Origin: Aspidapion aeneum
Taxonomy: Eukaryota; Arthropoda; Insecta; Coleoptera; Brentidae
Assembly: GCA_963576565.1 (NCBI GenBank)
Contig: OY755048.1
Span: 4,160,501 to 4,224,500 of the forward strand
DNA: 64,000 nucleotides
Direction: 5' to 3'
Part shown: piece by piece, positions 1-10,529 of the stretch
How the letters are laid out: every line of letters begins with the position of its first letter
Numbering within the stretch: the stretch's first letter is position 1
Notes under the pieces: generated by a model
Told to the model about the DNA's origin: nothing
Databases searched by the model: none
Seen by the model: only the letters and a program-made list of their open reading frames with translations
Position numbers and translations under genes: made by a program

Positions 1-590
1 TAAATTAAAGAGAATTTTTACAGACTTTTTTGATTGATACACAAAAACATGCTAGAAATTAACATTTCGAATTTTCCAAAATTCTGTTTTAAACTTCATC
101 CTCGAAATTTTTTCCTGGGTGCGGCTCTGGCTGCATAGGGGTACCATTGCCATTGTCCGCTGCTTATGATTACCCTCCCCACCCTTATTAACTTATTTTA
201 TTAGTAAAACTAGTGGACAAAACCTTTACACGCCTACTAAGGCCTAAAGTTTGGCACCTGTTTTTTAAAAAGGGGCACAAGACCTTTAAACATGTGCAGC
301 GAATAAACCGGGCTTTATGACAAGCAGCTTTTATCCCGGTGCATTAAAGCATCCGTGTTTTTTTGCTCATTACCAGGAAAACCTTTCTAAAATATGGATG
401 CACGATGTTACCGTAATGATAATAAGGTGTTGAATAATTTGTTTCTAGGAGGGTTAACAAATGTGATATGGTAGCAAGGTAAGCGATACTTCTGACATTT
501 GATAGATGAAGGAAGTAATTATGAAACTTCAATAGCTTACAGATAGACTTTAGTCAGATGGGGAGAACCACGGTTTAGGCTTAAATGTAT
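1..590. other. AT-rich DNA with a possible hAT-MITE end
   Basis: No coding region is supported here. Around 105-137 the sequence TTCCTGGGTGCGGCTCTG resembles the right terminus of the hAT-type MITEs found elsewhere in the window (CCTGGGTGCGCCACTG), with mismatches. No partner terminus or target duplication was found, so it is at best a relic. Confidence 0.3.
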
Positions 591-640
591 TCGTGAAATG
601 CCTAAATATAACTCAACAAATTTCTAAAAAGAATGTTGGT

Positions 641-2031
641 CTGTTGTCAATGAATTTACTAATCGAAATAAACTTTCAACTGACGTAAATACTGATTTAA
701 TACCAAATGATTTGAATGATTTTTATTGCTCTGTTGCAGAAAATATTACTAAAAAATTAGCTGTAATGTTGATCCCATTTCATACCTTAACGATATCAAC
801 ATAACTAATGCGTTTATATTATATGAAACAAATCCTGATGAAATTAAATATACTTTCAATTTAATAAAAAATAAATCTTCTACTGGCACAGATGGTATTT
901 CCTTAAATATACTAAAAGAATTACCTTTTATTGCAATTAAAACATTATCTGAAGCTATAAATCATTCATTTTTATTGGGATATTTTCCTTCTTGCCTTAA
1001 ACTTGCTAAAATAATTCCAATATATAAAGGAGGTGAGAAAAATACACCATCTAATTTTAGGCCAATATCTCTTTTATCAACTCTTTCAAAATTAATAGAA
1101 AAACTTATCAAATCGCGTTTAGAATTATATTTTTGTGAAAATAATATGATTAATATTAATTAATTTGGTTTTCAGAGAAATAAAAATACAAATGATGCAA
1201 TATTCTTTTTTATGAAACAATTATTAAACAGTATTAATGATAATGAACATGCGGCTGCAATTTTTTGTGATATTTCATGAAATTCTTCTTAAAAAAATAT
1301 TTATTTATGGAATAAGAAACAACGCTTTAAGTTGGTTTAAATCAAACCAACTATCCCTTAATTTTTCAAAAACATATGTAATTGGTTTTAAAGAAATATC
1401 TCAACAAATTATAAATATAAATAATAATAAAATTAATACTACAGATAATATTAAATTTTTAGGACTTAACATAGACGAAAATTTAAAATTTCAAAACCAT
1501 ATTCATAATTTAAATAAAAAATTAAGTTCGGGTTGTTATGGTGTAAAAATTATTACAAATGAATTAGGTAAATCAATAGGCAGAAATGTATACTTTTCTT
1601 TAATTGAATCAAACTTACGATATGGCATTCCTTTCTGGGGTACATGTTCAATGTATTTATTTAGATCAGTGTTTATTCTTCAAAAAAGAGCAATTAGGTA
1701 TTTATGCCATGTAAATTTTAGGTATCACTGCAAAGACTTGTTTATCAAAAATAATATTTTGACTTGTCTGATAAATAAAAATCTAAATTACTTTGAAATA
1801 AACCAAAATACTTATTCAACGAGACAAGTTAATAATCTTACATTACCTATACCACATTAATTTTTATTTAAAAAATCCATAATTTATAACGGTATAAAAT
1901 TGTATAATAATTTGCCAAACAATATAAAACTTAATAATAACTATAACATATTTAGAAATAAGTGCAAGGATTTTCTTATCACTAAAGCTTTTTATTCAAT
2001 TAACGAATTTCTTGATCAGAGTTACAATTAA
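641..2031 (+). pseudogene. Reverse transcriptase of LINE, catalytic motifs deleted
   Basis: Reverse transcriptase remnant. The fingers motif NFRPISLLSTLSKLIEKL (about 1052-1105) is typical of LINE RT. At about 1272-1278 the reading passes from CDIS straight to HEILLKK in another frame, so the rest of motif A (KAFD in relatives) is missing. At about 1345 the text jumps from NALSWFKS to NQLSLNFSK, removing the segment that holds the strand-transfer and FADD motifs. The C-terminal part continues (TTDNIKFLGLNIDENLKFQ, then RAIRYLC), hits an in-frame TAA at 1858 and reads on (LYNNLPNNIKL) to a stop at about 2031. Other stops lie near 620 and 1160. Both metal-binding motifs are lost. Known family: RT of non-LTR elements; the deletions are read directly. 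Confidence 0.85.
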
Positions 2032-2091
2032 GGAATAATTTTAAACTTAAAATTCTCAATTATTATAAAAAAAAAAACAAGTAAATTAAAA

Positions 2092-2101
2092 AATATATAT
2101 A

Positions 2102-2152
<51 letters not shown>
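2092..2152. repeat. (AT)n microsatellite
   Basis: About 60 bp of alternating AT with one interruption (ATCTATAT) near its left end. It lies inside the 3' UTR of the LINE at 591-2326. Confidence 0.9.
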
Positions 2153-2153
<1 letters not shown>

Positions 2154-2326
2154 TATAATCAAACAACATAATTAGGCTTGTAGGACTTATTGGATGGATT
2201 TATATATTTTATATTTTTTAAATGATTTTTTCTATTATTATTATTAGTTATGTATTTGCTTTGTCTACAAAGTTTTTATATTTTATATAAGACAATAAAG
2301 CTTGATTTGATTTGATTTGATTTGAT

Positions 2327-2540
2327 GACTAATTTTAACTAAGGGAAGCTTCTTAAGGTAACTTTTTTCGGAACAAAATTAAAATTTTTACTGAAAAAAA
2401 GTTTTTGTATCAGCAAAAATGGTTGCAAAACTAAACTTGTCAGACTTTAAACTTGTATAAGGAGTTTTTTGGAATGGTCATTTTTTTGTCCCGGCAGTAA
2501 CATGGTGGTTTTTGGTAAATTTTATTACCCGTAAATTTAT
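2327..2540. other. Unassigned AT-rich spacer
   Basis: Short spacer between the LINE tail and the foldback element. I see no coding potential or repeat structure. Confidence 0.5.
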
Positions 2541-4312
2541 CCAACAAGTTTTCGTGGCTAATCGGGTAAAAAAAGTTTTTGTTTCTCTTATATTCTTCCG
2601 TGGGTAATGAACACCTAATAAGTGTTGACAGTTAACTGTTTTGTCCTTATGGGTCATGAACCTCAGAACACTGCTTGGTCAATATGACACCCTTGCGAAG
2701 TTAATCAGACCGTTTTGTCTCTCATCCTATATCTATAGTGAGACGTCTATAGAAGAAACTAGAACAAGAACAGGCGAGTGATAAAGAAAAGAATCCATCC
2801 GTCACCTTCGACAACACTTTTGTCTTTCAGGTTAGATCAACGCTGATTAGCGTTTTTACCCACCTTCAAGACGTGGGCGTCAATCAGCGGAATTTTTAAA
2901 CCAAATAAATACTAAAAAACGTATTTTTAGTACCCGTTTTTAAAAATCAAACAAGGAGGATTCCCATAAGGACGAAACAGTTCACTGTCAACACTTATTA
3001 GGTGTCCTTTACATCTTGGACCCCCGTGAGGATAAGCTTCCCAACAAACAATTAAAGTTGTAACGACGAAACCCCAACTAGAAAGAATTTCTTAAAAGTA
3101 ACCGCAACGTACTCCCGCTACGTCTCAGTATACCATACAGCGACGTTATAATTCCCTAAGTGGGGAACCAATTTCTGGTTATAACTACTTGGCCAAGTGT
3201 TTAAAGTCACTGTAGTAACAACTACACTACTACGTCGTAGCCAGGTATCTACTACGTCGTAGAGGCTGTTTTTTTCCGTAATGGCATAAAAGTTGCGATG
3301 TAGTTGCAAATAATATAATCGTTCCTTTTTGGTAGAATTGTTACACAATATGGTGGACACAACAGTAAACAGACTCGCTTAGTTTTTTTGTTTGGTTATG
3401 GTTATAATATGAACTATGTTATCCAAAAGTGTGAGAATTTACGAGCAGAGGATCAAAATTCGAGTGCGACGCAAAGTTTTTTGTATAACATGCATTATAT
3501 ATATTGCAAAAAACCGGTGCGCCCGTAAAGTTGAGCCGTTTTCCGGTAGCTGATGGAATTTTTGTGTTGTGATTTTGGAGGTTATGTTTTCATAATCGAC
3601 AGTTAACTCCAACAAATGGTGCTTAAGAAGAGCATTTTTGGTAAGCTTCAACTAATTTGTTTATAAAATAGTATGGCTCTTTAATATGAGCTCATAAAAC
3701 GACAACAAAAATATTAAATTTTCTTTCTTACATAAAAACATGGCGTCCCAAACTATATTCCCTGATAGTCGAAAAGGTTACTTGAAAGTAGTTGCGGCTT
3801 TAAAGTTGATCCAAAAAGTTATTTTGTCTACATTGTTACATCAGATGTTACTATGATGACACAAACTTTTGTGGTAAAAATTAAAGTTATAATGTAGTTG
3901 TCGGATACACTTGTTTGGGACTCCAATGAAGCTTAACTTTCTAGTGGTAATTAAGTAGGATATAAAAGTCAGGGCGACTACGAAATAACGACTAAAAAGA
4001 AAGTAAAACTTTAGCAACGTCCTATTGTGGTAGAGAAGACTATCAGAATCGACTATCAAGAAACAATCCTATGAAGTAGTTTAGAGGGTCGTTTTTACGA
4101 AACATCTACTATTTCCTGATACTAAATAGTAGTTAGAACTAAAAAGTAACAAATTTTGGTTGGGATCACCACATTTCTACTATAAGAAAGTAACAAAGCC
4201 TTTAGAACATGTAGCCGCTACTATAAATGTTAGTTGGGTTTCGAGCTCCCCACGGAAAAATATAAGAGAAACAAAAACGTATTTTTACCCGATTAACCAC
4301 AAAAACTTGTTT
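2541..4312. mobile_element. Foldback element K with about 110-bp arms, split by transposon N1
   Basis: The left arm (2541-2652) reads as the reverse complement of two separated blocks on the right: 2964-3014 and about 4248-4312. Matching pieces include CTAATCGGGTAAAA against TTTTACCCGATTA, and CACCTAATAAGTGTTGACAG against CTGTCAACACTTATTAGGTG. Removing the 1199-bp insertion N1 (3040-4238) joins the right arm except for about 30 extra bases. The unoccupied element is about 570 bp. ATC flanks the left end and follows the right end, a possible 3-bp target duplication. No coding capacity; the superfamily is unknown. Confidence 0.7.
3040..4238. mobile_element. DNA transposon N, copy 1 (1199 bp, CCCAAC termini)
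   Basis: A 1199-bp unit nearly identical to 7909-9107. I count roughly 15 substitutions and no length change by eye. Termini are inverted: CCCAACAAACAATTA at the left and the complement of CCCAACTAACATTTA at the right. TT precedes (3038-3039) and follows (4239-4240) the element, consistent with a 2-bp target duplication. It sits in the right arm of foldback element K. The interior has short open frames on the minus strand that also occur in copy 2, but the differences between copies change amino acids, so I do not treat them as genes. Interpretation: recently mobile, non-autonomous DNA transposon; superfamily undetermined. Confidence 0.8.
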
Positions 4313-4676
4313 GATCTATTTAATGTGTTAAAATATGACTGTAATAAGATAATAATAATAATAATAAGCCAGTAAGAAACTGAGTAAAAATAACACAGCT
4401 CAGTAGTTTTATTATTATTTCTAGCAAAATATTTCTAAAAAACTAATTCCTAGCGATTTCGGTATTTCTAGCACTTGTTTCCCTTATAAATCAATAAAGT
4501 ACACATAATCTGAAAAATTATTTATTACTTTATTTAAGTATTTTAAATGTTACTGCGAGGGACATAAAAATTACAGACGGGACACATATTAAAAAACAAA
4601 CAATTTAAGGTGTAAAAGAAGGGTTATAGTATGTATTACAATTGTTTTTTCTTTTTTTACATTAAAAACAAATGAT
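4313..4676. other. AT-rich spacer with (AAT)n run
   Basis: No gene. A short (AAT)n microsatellite lies at about 4350-4368. The rest shows no structure I can name. Confidence 0.5.
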
Positions 4677-5136
4677 TTTTTTTATTTCACTAAAATCGGT
4701 TTAGTAATAACGAATTGATAAGGAAATGTATGCAGACATGATTGGCCATGCAATCGTATAATCTGTAAAACAATGGTTGAAACAAAAATAGATTTTTTGA
4801 GAACCACTACACCGATTTTACTGGTTGGTACCTCGTTGCGTGGAGGAAAATTAGTGCTTTTCTATAAACTAAAAAGAAAAGAATTTTTGGAAAAAAAACA
4901 CGCCATTTTGAAAAATCAAGTATGATTCTTAAATTTTAAAAAGCAATTAATTGTCATTAGGATGTTTTTTATTTCATTAAAATCGTTTCAGTATTAATGA
5001 ATTTATAAGGAAATAAATGCAGACATGATTGATAAGCTAATCGTATAATATGCAAAACAATGGTTGAAACAAAAATATTTTTTTTAGAACCATTCAACCG
5101 ATTTTGCTAATTCGTACCTTGTTGTGCGTGGTAAGA
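4677..5136 (+). repeat. Pair of diverged direct repeats (about 168 bp, offset about 291 bp)
   Basis: Copies at about 4677-4845 and 4968-5135 share blocks such as ATGCAGACATGATTG, AAAACAATGGTTGAAACAAA and ACCGATTTT. Identity is perhaps 75-80% by eye. The intervening 120 bp is not obviously repeated. It may be a two-unit remnant of a tandem array or of one repeat element. No coding potential. Confidence 0.65.
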
Positions 5137-5452
5137 ATGCATCTTTTTTACTGATTAAAAAAAATAATTAAAACATGTTCGCAACACAAGAATAAACGAG
5201 CGTCTTTAAAAGGTATATTTTAATTTCGTCCGCCATCTTGGATTTAAAAACCGCGGACAAAAAAATATATTTAGTCAAAACTCTGATTAATTCTCTGCCA
5301 AGTATATTTTGTCCCATTAAAATCTATTGTATAGTTCAAAAGATATAATGAACAAAAAATTGTCCGGTTTTTTTGGCCCACCCGGTACTTCTCTTCGTAC
5401 TAAAACTCTATTTTTTATTTCATTTTCTATGGATAAAATAACCCAAACATAT
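5137..5452. other. Unassigned AT-rich DNA
   Basis: No recognisable gene or structured repeat. Confidence 0.5.
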
Positions 5453-5656
5453 ATAGGAAATCAAACAGGTTATTGTCTTCATCCGCTAATATTTAATTTG
5501 TTTTAAACAAATAGTCCTGACATGTTTGGTAAGCAGAAACTTACATCTTCAGGGGACATTACCAAACTAAATAAGCACATTTTGAAAAAATGGTTTAAAA
5601 AAAAACTATGCCTAGCTACTAAAACGGTTCAGTGATAAACCTGTTTGATTTCCTAT
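5453..5656. repeat. Small inverted-repeat pair, about 20-bp arms
   Basis: ATAGGAAATCAAACAGGTTA at 5453-5472 is inverted at 5637-5656, nearly perfectly. About 165 bp of AT-rich sequence lies between. It could be a MITE, but no target duplication is visible. Confidence 0.5.
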
Positions 5657-5704
5657 TCAACGACTCCACCATAATATGGACTACTTCTTAAAACCAAACA
5701 TATA

Positions 5705-6164
5705 CAGGGTGAGGAAAAAGTACCGGGACCCCTAAATATTATCCTTCAAACAAGAAACAATTTGCGACTTGTTTTGACACAATATTAAGATATAATGTCA
5801 TTGTCACAGCTACACGCATAATAAAATACAGGGGTAATTAAATAATCTACGAGTTTCTTAAAGTGTTAAGGCCACTTTAAGAACAATTATTTAATTTATA
5901 TTCTTCGAAATGTCATTCTGACACAAAATTACAATGTCATTTTAAACGTAGATTTTTATTCTCCATCGAATGGTAAAAGAAAAAATATGGTTTTCATTTA
6001 AATTTTTAAAGTTGACCTCCGAAAAACTCCTAATGCTGACAGATACGTCAATGTCACGACCAAATAGAACAAATTCAATCCTAAAACTTTTATTTAGACC
6101 ATTTTTGCAAATAAGTCTTAGTTATCGAGATATTTAGGGGTCCCGGTACTTTTTCCTCACCCTG
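5705..6164. mobile_element. Mariner/Tc1-type MITE, 460 bp, TA target duplication
   Basis: The terminal inverted repeats are perfect over about 35 bp: 5705-5739 begins CAGGGTGAGGAAAAAGTACC and is mirrored at 6130-6164. TA lies directly on both sides (5703-5704 and 6165-6166). TA duplication with CAGGG termini is the mariner/Tc1 signature. The interior codes for nothing recognisable, so it is a non-autonomous derivative. The intact termini suggest it is not very old. Confidence 0.9.
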
Positions 6165-6166
6165 TA

Positions 6167-7493
6167 TGTTATATGTTGACAAAAGGTAACTAACTCACCA
6201 TTCTTATTATTTGTATTATTTATAATAAAATTTCAAAAGCTTAGATAAGCCTTATATAAAGATTTTGTTTTACTTAGTTTGTACTGGCAAAATTAGGTTT
6301 TGTTCAAAAAAAGGTGTCTTCTTTTTTTAATTGTAGGTGTCAGTAAGAGATGCGTTTAACATCTATTCCAACTTTTGTTATAATATGATAAAAAGTATTG
6401 TAACTTTCTCAGCAGTATTTTTTTATAATAATTTATTAAAATTATAGAATGACAGTTATAGTTTACTTTATTTTTGTGGTAAGCTTCCTATCGTACCCCT
6501 GACGGAGAACGCGCACCATATATATCTTTAGGTTTCTTTAAAAAAGAGTCGTTAATTGTTATGTTGAAAAAAAGTATCATATATTATCTTTCAAAGATGA
6601 CAAGATATAATAGTAGCCGCATTTGTATAAAAAAAACCGAGCCGAATATCCTAGATCTTTCGGTATTCTCATAACATTATTATCTTGGAAGTGGACAAGC
6701 TTGGTAACTTATTGTACGACCGTCTAATTTATAGATTTTTTACCGAGTTTTCTAGTAATTTAAGAAGTTTATTTATTTTCTGGCCTACTTCGCTTAGTCG
6801 TAAAAACATTAGATATCATTTATACCATGCCTATAAAATAAAACTAGTCTGCCTCTGTACCCAAACTTTTAGGTTTAAAAAATTTTCTTTTCCGCAAAAT
6901 AAGACTACGTACCTACGCTATTTGGCATATTGGCATATCTTCTAGGATATTGGTTACCAGAAAATTTATAAGTATTTCCATTTCACTTTAGGTTACTTCA
7001 CTACATCAGTTTCGAATTTCAAGTTCATGTCTGCAAATGTTTCCAATAAAATCCGACTGTGATTCTAATTGCTAGCCAGTTACCACGTGTTTCATAAATT
7101 TAAATATAACACAATTCTTAAGTTAAGAAAAAACAAGGTGTAATTTAAATGATGCACTAAACTTTAGAGGATTGGAATGATAGGCAAAAGTAGATAAAAA
7201 GTTTTGTTCAAAGAGTTTTTGTTTCCAGTTATAGAATTTGTCAAGTTTAAAGAGTGGGGAAAACTGTGACGAAACTGACAAATTTGTTCTGTATGCTTTT
7301 TGCATAAAAAATATAGGTTAAGGATATACAGTGTTGCCAAATCACCTTTGCAATTGGTCTTGTAGCAATTGCAAAGGTGTAGCAGTTTTTTATGACTTAT
7401 TAAATTTATGAGAAAATATGAGATAGATCTTTATAGATATCTAAAACCTAATGATTACTGAAAATAGTAATATCAGCAACACATTTAATAAAA
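6167..7493. other. Unassigned stretch with one perfect hairpin
   Basis: No coding region is supported; the short frames have no recognisable motif. The only clear structure is a hairpin at 7343-7379, CACCTTTGCAATTG paired with CAATTGCAAAGGTG around a 9-base loop. Confidence 0.5.
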
Positions 7494-7521
7494 TTTTAGT
7501 TCCTACGTATACTATAAGTAG

Positions 7522-7784
7522 CAGTGGCGGATCCAGGATTTCCAGGGGGGAAGAGCCAAAGTCGCAGCAAATATTAACATATTTTTTATTAGCGGTTTTT
7601 GATAGATCAGAGGTGTGAAATTTAGTATCTGAAGGAGATTAATGGCGAATTTTTTTAAAAAATGAAGTGGAATTTGTTACAAATTTTAAATAAGCAATGC
7701 TGCTAAACTGAAAAATAAGTTATATGTTTGGGAAGGGAAGGCGGGCCTCTCTGCCCCCCCCCCCCTAGATCCGCCACGCCACTG
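7522..7784. mobile_element. hAT-type MITE, 263 bp, perfect 8-bp target duplication
   Basis: The termini are CAGTGGCGGATCCAGG at the left and TAGATCCGCCACGCCACTG at the right. ATAAGTAG flanks both sides exactly (7514-7521 and 7785-7792). An 8-bp target duplication with CAGTGGCG termini is characteristic of hAT elements. G and C runs occur near the two ends, as in the related copies at 49556, 60978 and 62778. It lies in the left hairpin of element C. No transposase. Confidence 0.92.
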
Positions 7785-7908
7785 ATAAGTAGTGTGAGAT
7801 ATAATGGTCATACCAAAAATTAGAAAAAAAAAGTTGCTCCGATTTCAAATTTTTTTATATATCTTTGCGTTTCAGATGATTTTGAAACTTTTTTGACGCG
7901 CTGTCTAT

Positions 7909-9107
7909 CCCAACAAACATTTAAAGTTGTAACGACGAAACGCCAACTAGAACGAATTTCTTAAAAGTAACCGCAACGTACTCCCGCTACGTCTCAGTAT
8001 ACCATACAGCGACGTTATAATTCCCTAAGTGGGGAACCAATTTCTGGTTGTAACTACTAGGCCAAGTGTTTAAAGTCACTGTAGTAACAACTACACTACT
8101 ACGTCGTAGCCAGGTATCTACTACGTCGAAGAGGCTGTTTTTTTCCGTAATGGCATCAAAGTTGCGATGTAGTTGCAAATAATATAATCGTTTCTTTTTG
8201 GTAGAATTGTAACACAATATGGTGGACACAACAGTAAACAGACTCGCTTAGTTTTTTTGTTTGGTTATGGTTATAATATGAACTATGTTATCCAAAAGTG
8301 TGAGAATTTACGAGCAGAGGATCAAAATTCGAGTGCGACGCAAAGTTTTTTGTATAACATGCATTATATATATTGCAAAAAACCGGTGCGCCCGTAAAAT
8401 TGAGCCGTTTTCTGGTAGCTGATGGAATTTTTGTGTTGTGATTTTGGAGGTTATGTTTTCATAATCGACAGTTAACTCCAACAAATGGTGCTTAAGAAGA
8501 GCATTTTTGGTAAGCTTCAACTAATTTGTTTATAAAATAGTATGGCTCTTTAATATGAGCTCATAAAACGACAACAAAAATATTAAATTTTCTTTCTTAC
8601 ATAAAAACATGGCGTCCCAAACTATATTCCCTGATAGTCGAAAAGGTTACTTGAAAGTAGTTGCGGCTTTAAAGTTGATCCAAAAAGTTATTTTGTCTAC
8701 ATTGTTACATTAGATGTTACTATGATGACACAAACTTTTGTGGTAAAAATTAAAGTTATAATGTAGTTGTCGGATACACTTGTTTGGGACTCCAATGAAG
8801 CTTAACTTTCTAGTGGTAATTAAGTAGGATATAAAAGTCAGGGCGACTACGAAATAACGACTAAAAAGAAAGTAAAACTTTAGCAACGTCCTATTGTGGT
8901 AGAGAAGACTATCAGAATCGACTATCAAGAAACAATCCTATGAAGTAGTTTAGAGGGTCGTTTTTACGAAACATCTACTATTTCCTGATACTAAATAGTT
9001 GTTAGAACTAAAAAGTAACAAATTTTGGTTGGGATCACCACATTTCTACTATAAGAAAGTAGCAAAGCCTTTAGAACATGTAGCCGCTATTATAAATGTT
9101 AGTTGGG
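7909..9107. mobile_element. DNA transposon N, copy 2 (1199 bp)
   Basis: Second copy of the unit at 3040-4238. The left terminus CCCAACAAACATTTA and right terminus TAAATGTTAGTTGGG form a 15-bp inverted repeat with one mismatch. AT lies on both sides (7907-7908 and 9108-9109). The host is the GTCTGTCTG run of element C, and comparison with element A confirms both junctions. The two copies have different flanks and different hosts, so the 1199-bp unit moved as a unit. No transposase is visible. Confidence 0.85.
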
Positions 9108-9452
9108 ATCTGTCTGTATGTCTGTCTGTAACGACCAAAGCGTAAATCAAAAACTACTTGCCCGATTTTAATAACATTTGGTGCCTAGATTGAGTTTTGG
9201 CTTTAGATGGTCTAGTTTTAAAATGAATAAAATCACCCGACAAGCCGAAAACAGAGTAGGGGTGGATTTAAAATGGTAAACATATTACTGGTGTGGTACT
9301 ATATCAAAGGTAACTTTGCAAGAAGATAAAAAATACATTATAGTTTGTTTTGTTCAGTGGTGTTATACTGTGGTGTGGGGGAATCTCCAATTGGACGCAT
9401 TCCCGGGTGGCGGATAGGGGGTTATTTTCGCGGACAAGAATGGGTAAAAACC

Positions 9453-9600
9453 AAAAGATTTGATGCAAAATACCCTGTGAAGTTTTGTACATCAGTTAAA
9501 GAATACCCTGTGTATGTAATGATATTTGTTTATCTATCTAAGGCGTTAAATTTACATATCGAATTTTTTGCCTAAAAACAATACAGGTGTTAAAACTGTT
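9453..9600. other. Unassigned spacer
   Basis: Trailing sequence after element C; nothing recognisable. Confidence 0.4.
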
Positions 9601-9762
9601 TGGTTTTCACTATCTTCAACGTCGATCACAAGGATACGAATGATCCCCGTCTGGAACACGTCCTGAGAATCAGGAACAAGTGATCCATGCCAATACACGA
9701 CCGGTTTTGACCTTTTGGGCCATCCTCAGGTGAATGTAGGCGATAGCTTCGTGTAGAGCATA
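9601..9762 (-). repeat. Penelope-type terminal module (possible hammerhead-like core)
   Basis: On the minus strand, 9731-9698 reads CCTGAGGATGGCCCAAAAGG followed by TCAAAACCGGTCG. The pattern CTGAGGA, a GGCC/GGTC stem, then (G/A)AAAC resembles a module often seen near Penelope-like element ends, and also resembles the hammerhead core CUGANGA-stem II-GAAA with the G changed to A. There is no adjacent Penelope ORF. The relation is inferred from memory of the motif. Confidence 0.4.
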
Positions 9763-9889
9763 AGTTTTGTGAAACCAACAGAAACAACTACTACAAGTTC
9801 CCAACGAAAGCATCAAGCCATCAGTATAATTCAATGCCGGTAGGGGTATTTTCCCTGGAAGTAGTTGTTTCTGTTGGTTTTACAAAACT
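9763..9889. repeat. Foldback, 30-bp arms
   Basis: Arm 9763-9792 (starting AGTTTTGTGAAACCAACAGA) is inverted at 9860-9889 with one mismatch. The 67-bp loop has no coding content. It may be part of the same element as the module at 9601-9762. Confidence 0.7.
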
Positions 9890-10288
9890 ACAGGTGTTGT
9901 TTGATGGAGATTATGAAAAGTCTAACTAAAGGTGATTTTTGGCTATTATCGGCTGTTATAATTTTGTTTTAGAGTCACGTGACACTTTAATGGTTCTTTA
10001 ATTGGCTAGAAGGCGACTGACATTTCTCACCTGGCAACTTAGCTACGTGATTATTTTTTGCCAATCGTTTCTTGACTAATTAAGTTTTTTCCTTCCGGTA
10101 TATTAATTTTATTGTTACTAATTTACTGTTTTTCAGTCATTAAAATGTTATAGTAAGGGAGGCCGTGAAATTTTTTCGAACTTTTTTTTTGTCAGCAAAC
10201 ATTAAGAAAAAATGGTCTACATAAACCCTTTCTATTTTCCGATGGGTTTAGTCGCAAAATGCAAAAGAAGATATGAATTTGTGGAACT
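9890..10288. other. Unassigned AT-rich spacer
   Basis: No gene or repeat recognised. Confidence 0.5.
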
Positions 10289-10529
10289 TTTTTTCTTAGT
10301 AATGCATATATGTTTATGCGTGAAAGCTATACTTAAGCTAAGTATAAAAAATAGTATAACTTATCTCTAAATATTGGAAATATCTCTGGCAAAATTGTCA
10401 AAAAATTGAATATTTCATTTTTTGACAGTTTTGCCAGAGATATTTCCTATACTTAGAGGTTAGTCATACTATTTTTTATACTTAGTTTAAGTATAGCTTT
10501 TACTAATAATCATGCATTACTAAGAAAAA
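10289..10529. repeat. Near-complete palindromic foldback, about 240 bp
   Basis: The unit folds back on itself along almost its whole length. The outer ends TTTTTTCTTAGTAATGCAT and ATGCATTACTAAGAAAAAA pair, as do AGTATAAAAAATAGTA with TACTATTTTTTATACT, and AATATCTCTGGCAAAA with TTTTGCCAGAGATATT. The central loop is about 9 bases (AATATTTCA). A few bulges occur near the outer arms. A transcript would make a long hairpin RNA. Probably a hairpin MITE; no target duplication could be fixed. Confidence 0.85.

Larger units (their letters stand above)
591..2326 (+). mobile_element. Non-LTR retrotransposon (Jockey/CR1-like), 5'-truncated, decayed
   Basis: A LINE on the + strand. Pre-RT residues (VNEFTNRNKLSTDVNTD) read from about 641, then the RT body, then a 3' UTR ending in AATAAAGC followed by a (TTGAT)n tail at about 2302-2326. 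Simple pentanucleotide tails are common at 3' ends of Jockey- and CR1-like LINEs. The 5' end is not clear and is put near 590, where similarity to LINE protein fades. An (AT)n run at 2092-2152 lies in the 3' UTR. The copy cannot be active (see the pseudogene entry). No target duplication could be fixed. Clade placement is tentative. Confidence 0.8.
7494..9452. mobile_element. Subterminal-hairpin element C, with two nested insertions
   Basis: Once the hAT MITE (7522-7784) and transposon N2 (7909-9107) are removed, the remainder aligns with elements A (52842-53545) and B (55815-56664). Shared blocks are the left hairpin (ACGTATACTATAA...TAGTAGTGTGAG), GTTGCTCCGATTTCAAATTT, TTTGCGTTTCAGATGATTTT, then the GTCTGTCTG run, CTTGCCCGATTTTAAT and GTTATTTTCGCGGAC. 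The right end is approximate because the distal hairpin seen in A and B is absent. Non-coding and unclassified. Confidence 0.7.

Noticed and set aside
2602..3014. Independent MITE with 48-bp inverted ends
   Set aside because: These inner arms are only the proximal half of the larger foldback K, whose outer arm reappears beyond transposon N1.
3118..4059. Three minus-strand open frames of 70-80 codons in transposon N, repeated at 7987-8928
   Set aside because: Their conservation only reflects the 98-99% identity of the two copies. In the first frame all four differences change the amino acid, so there is no sign of purifying selection.
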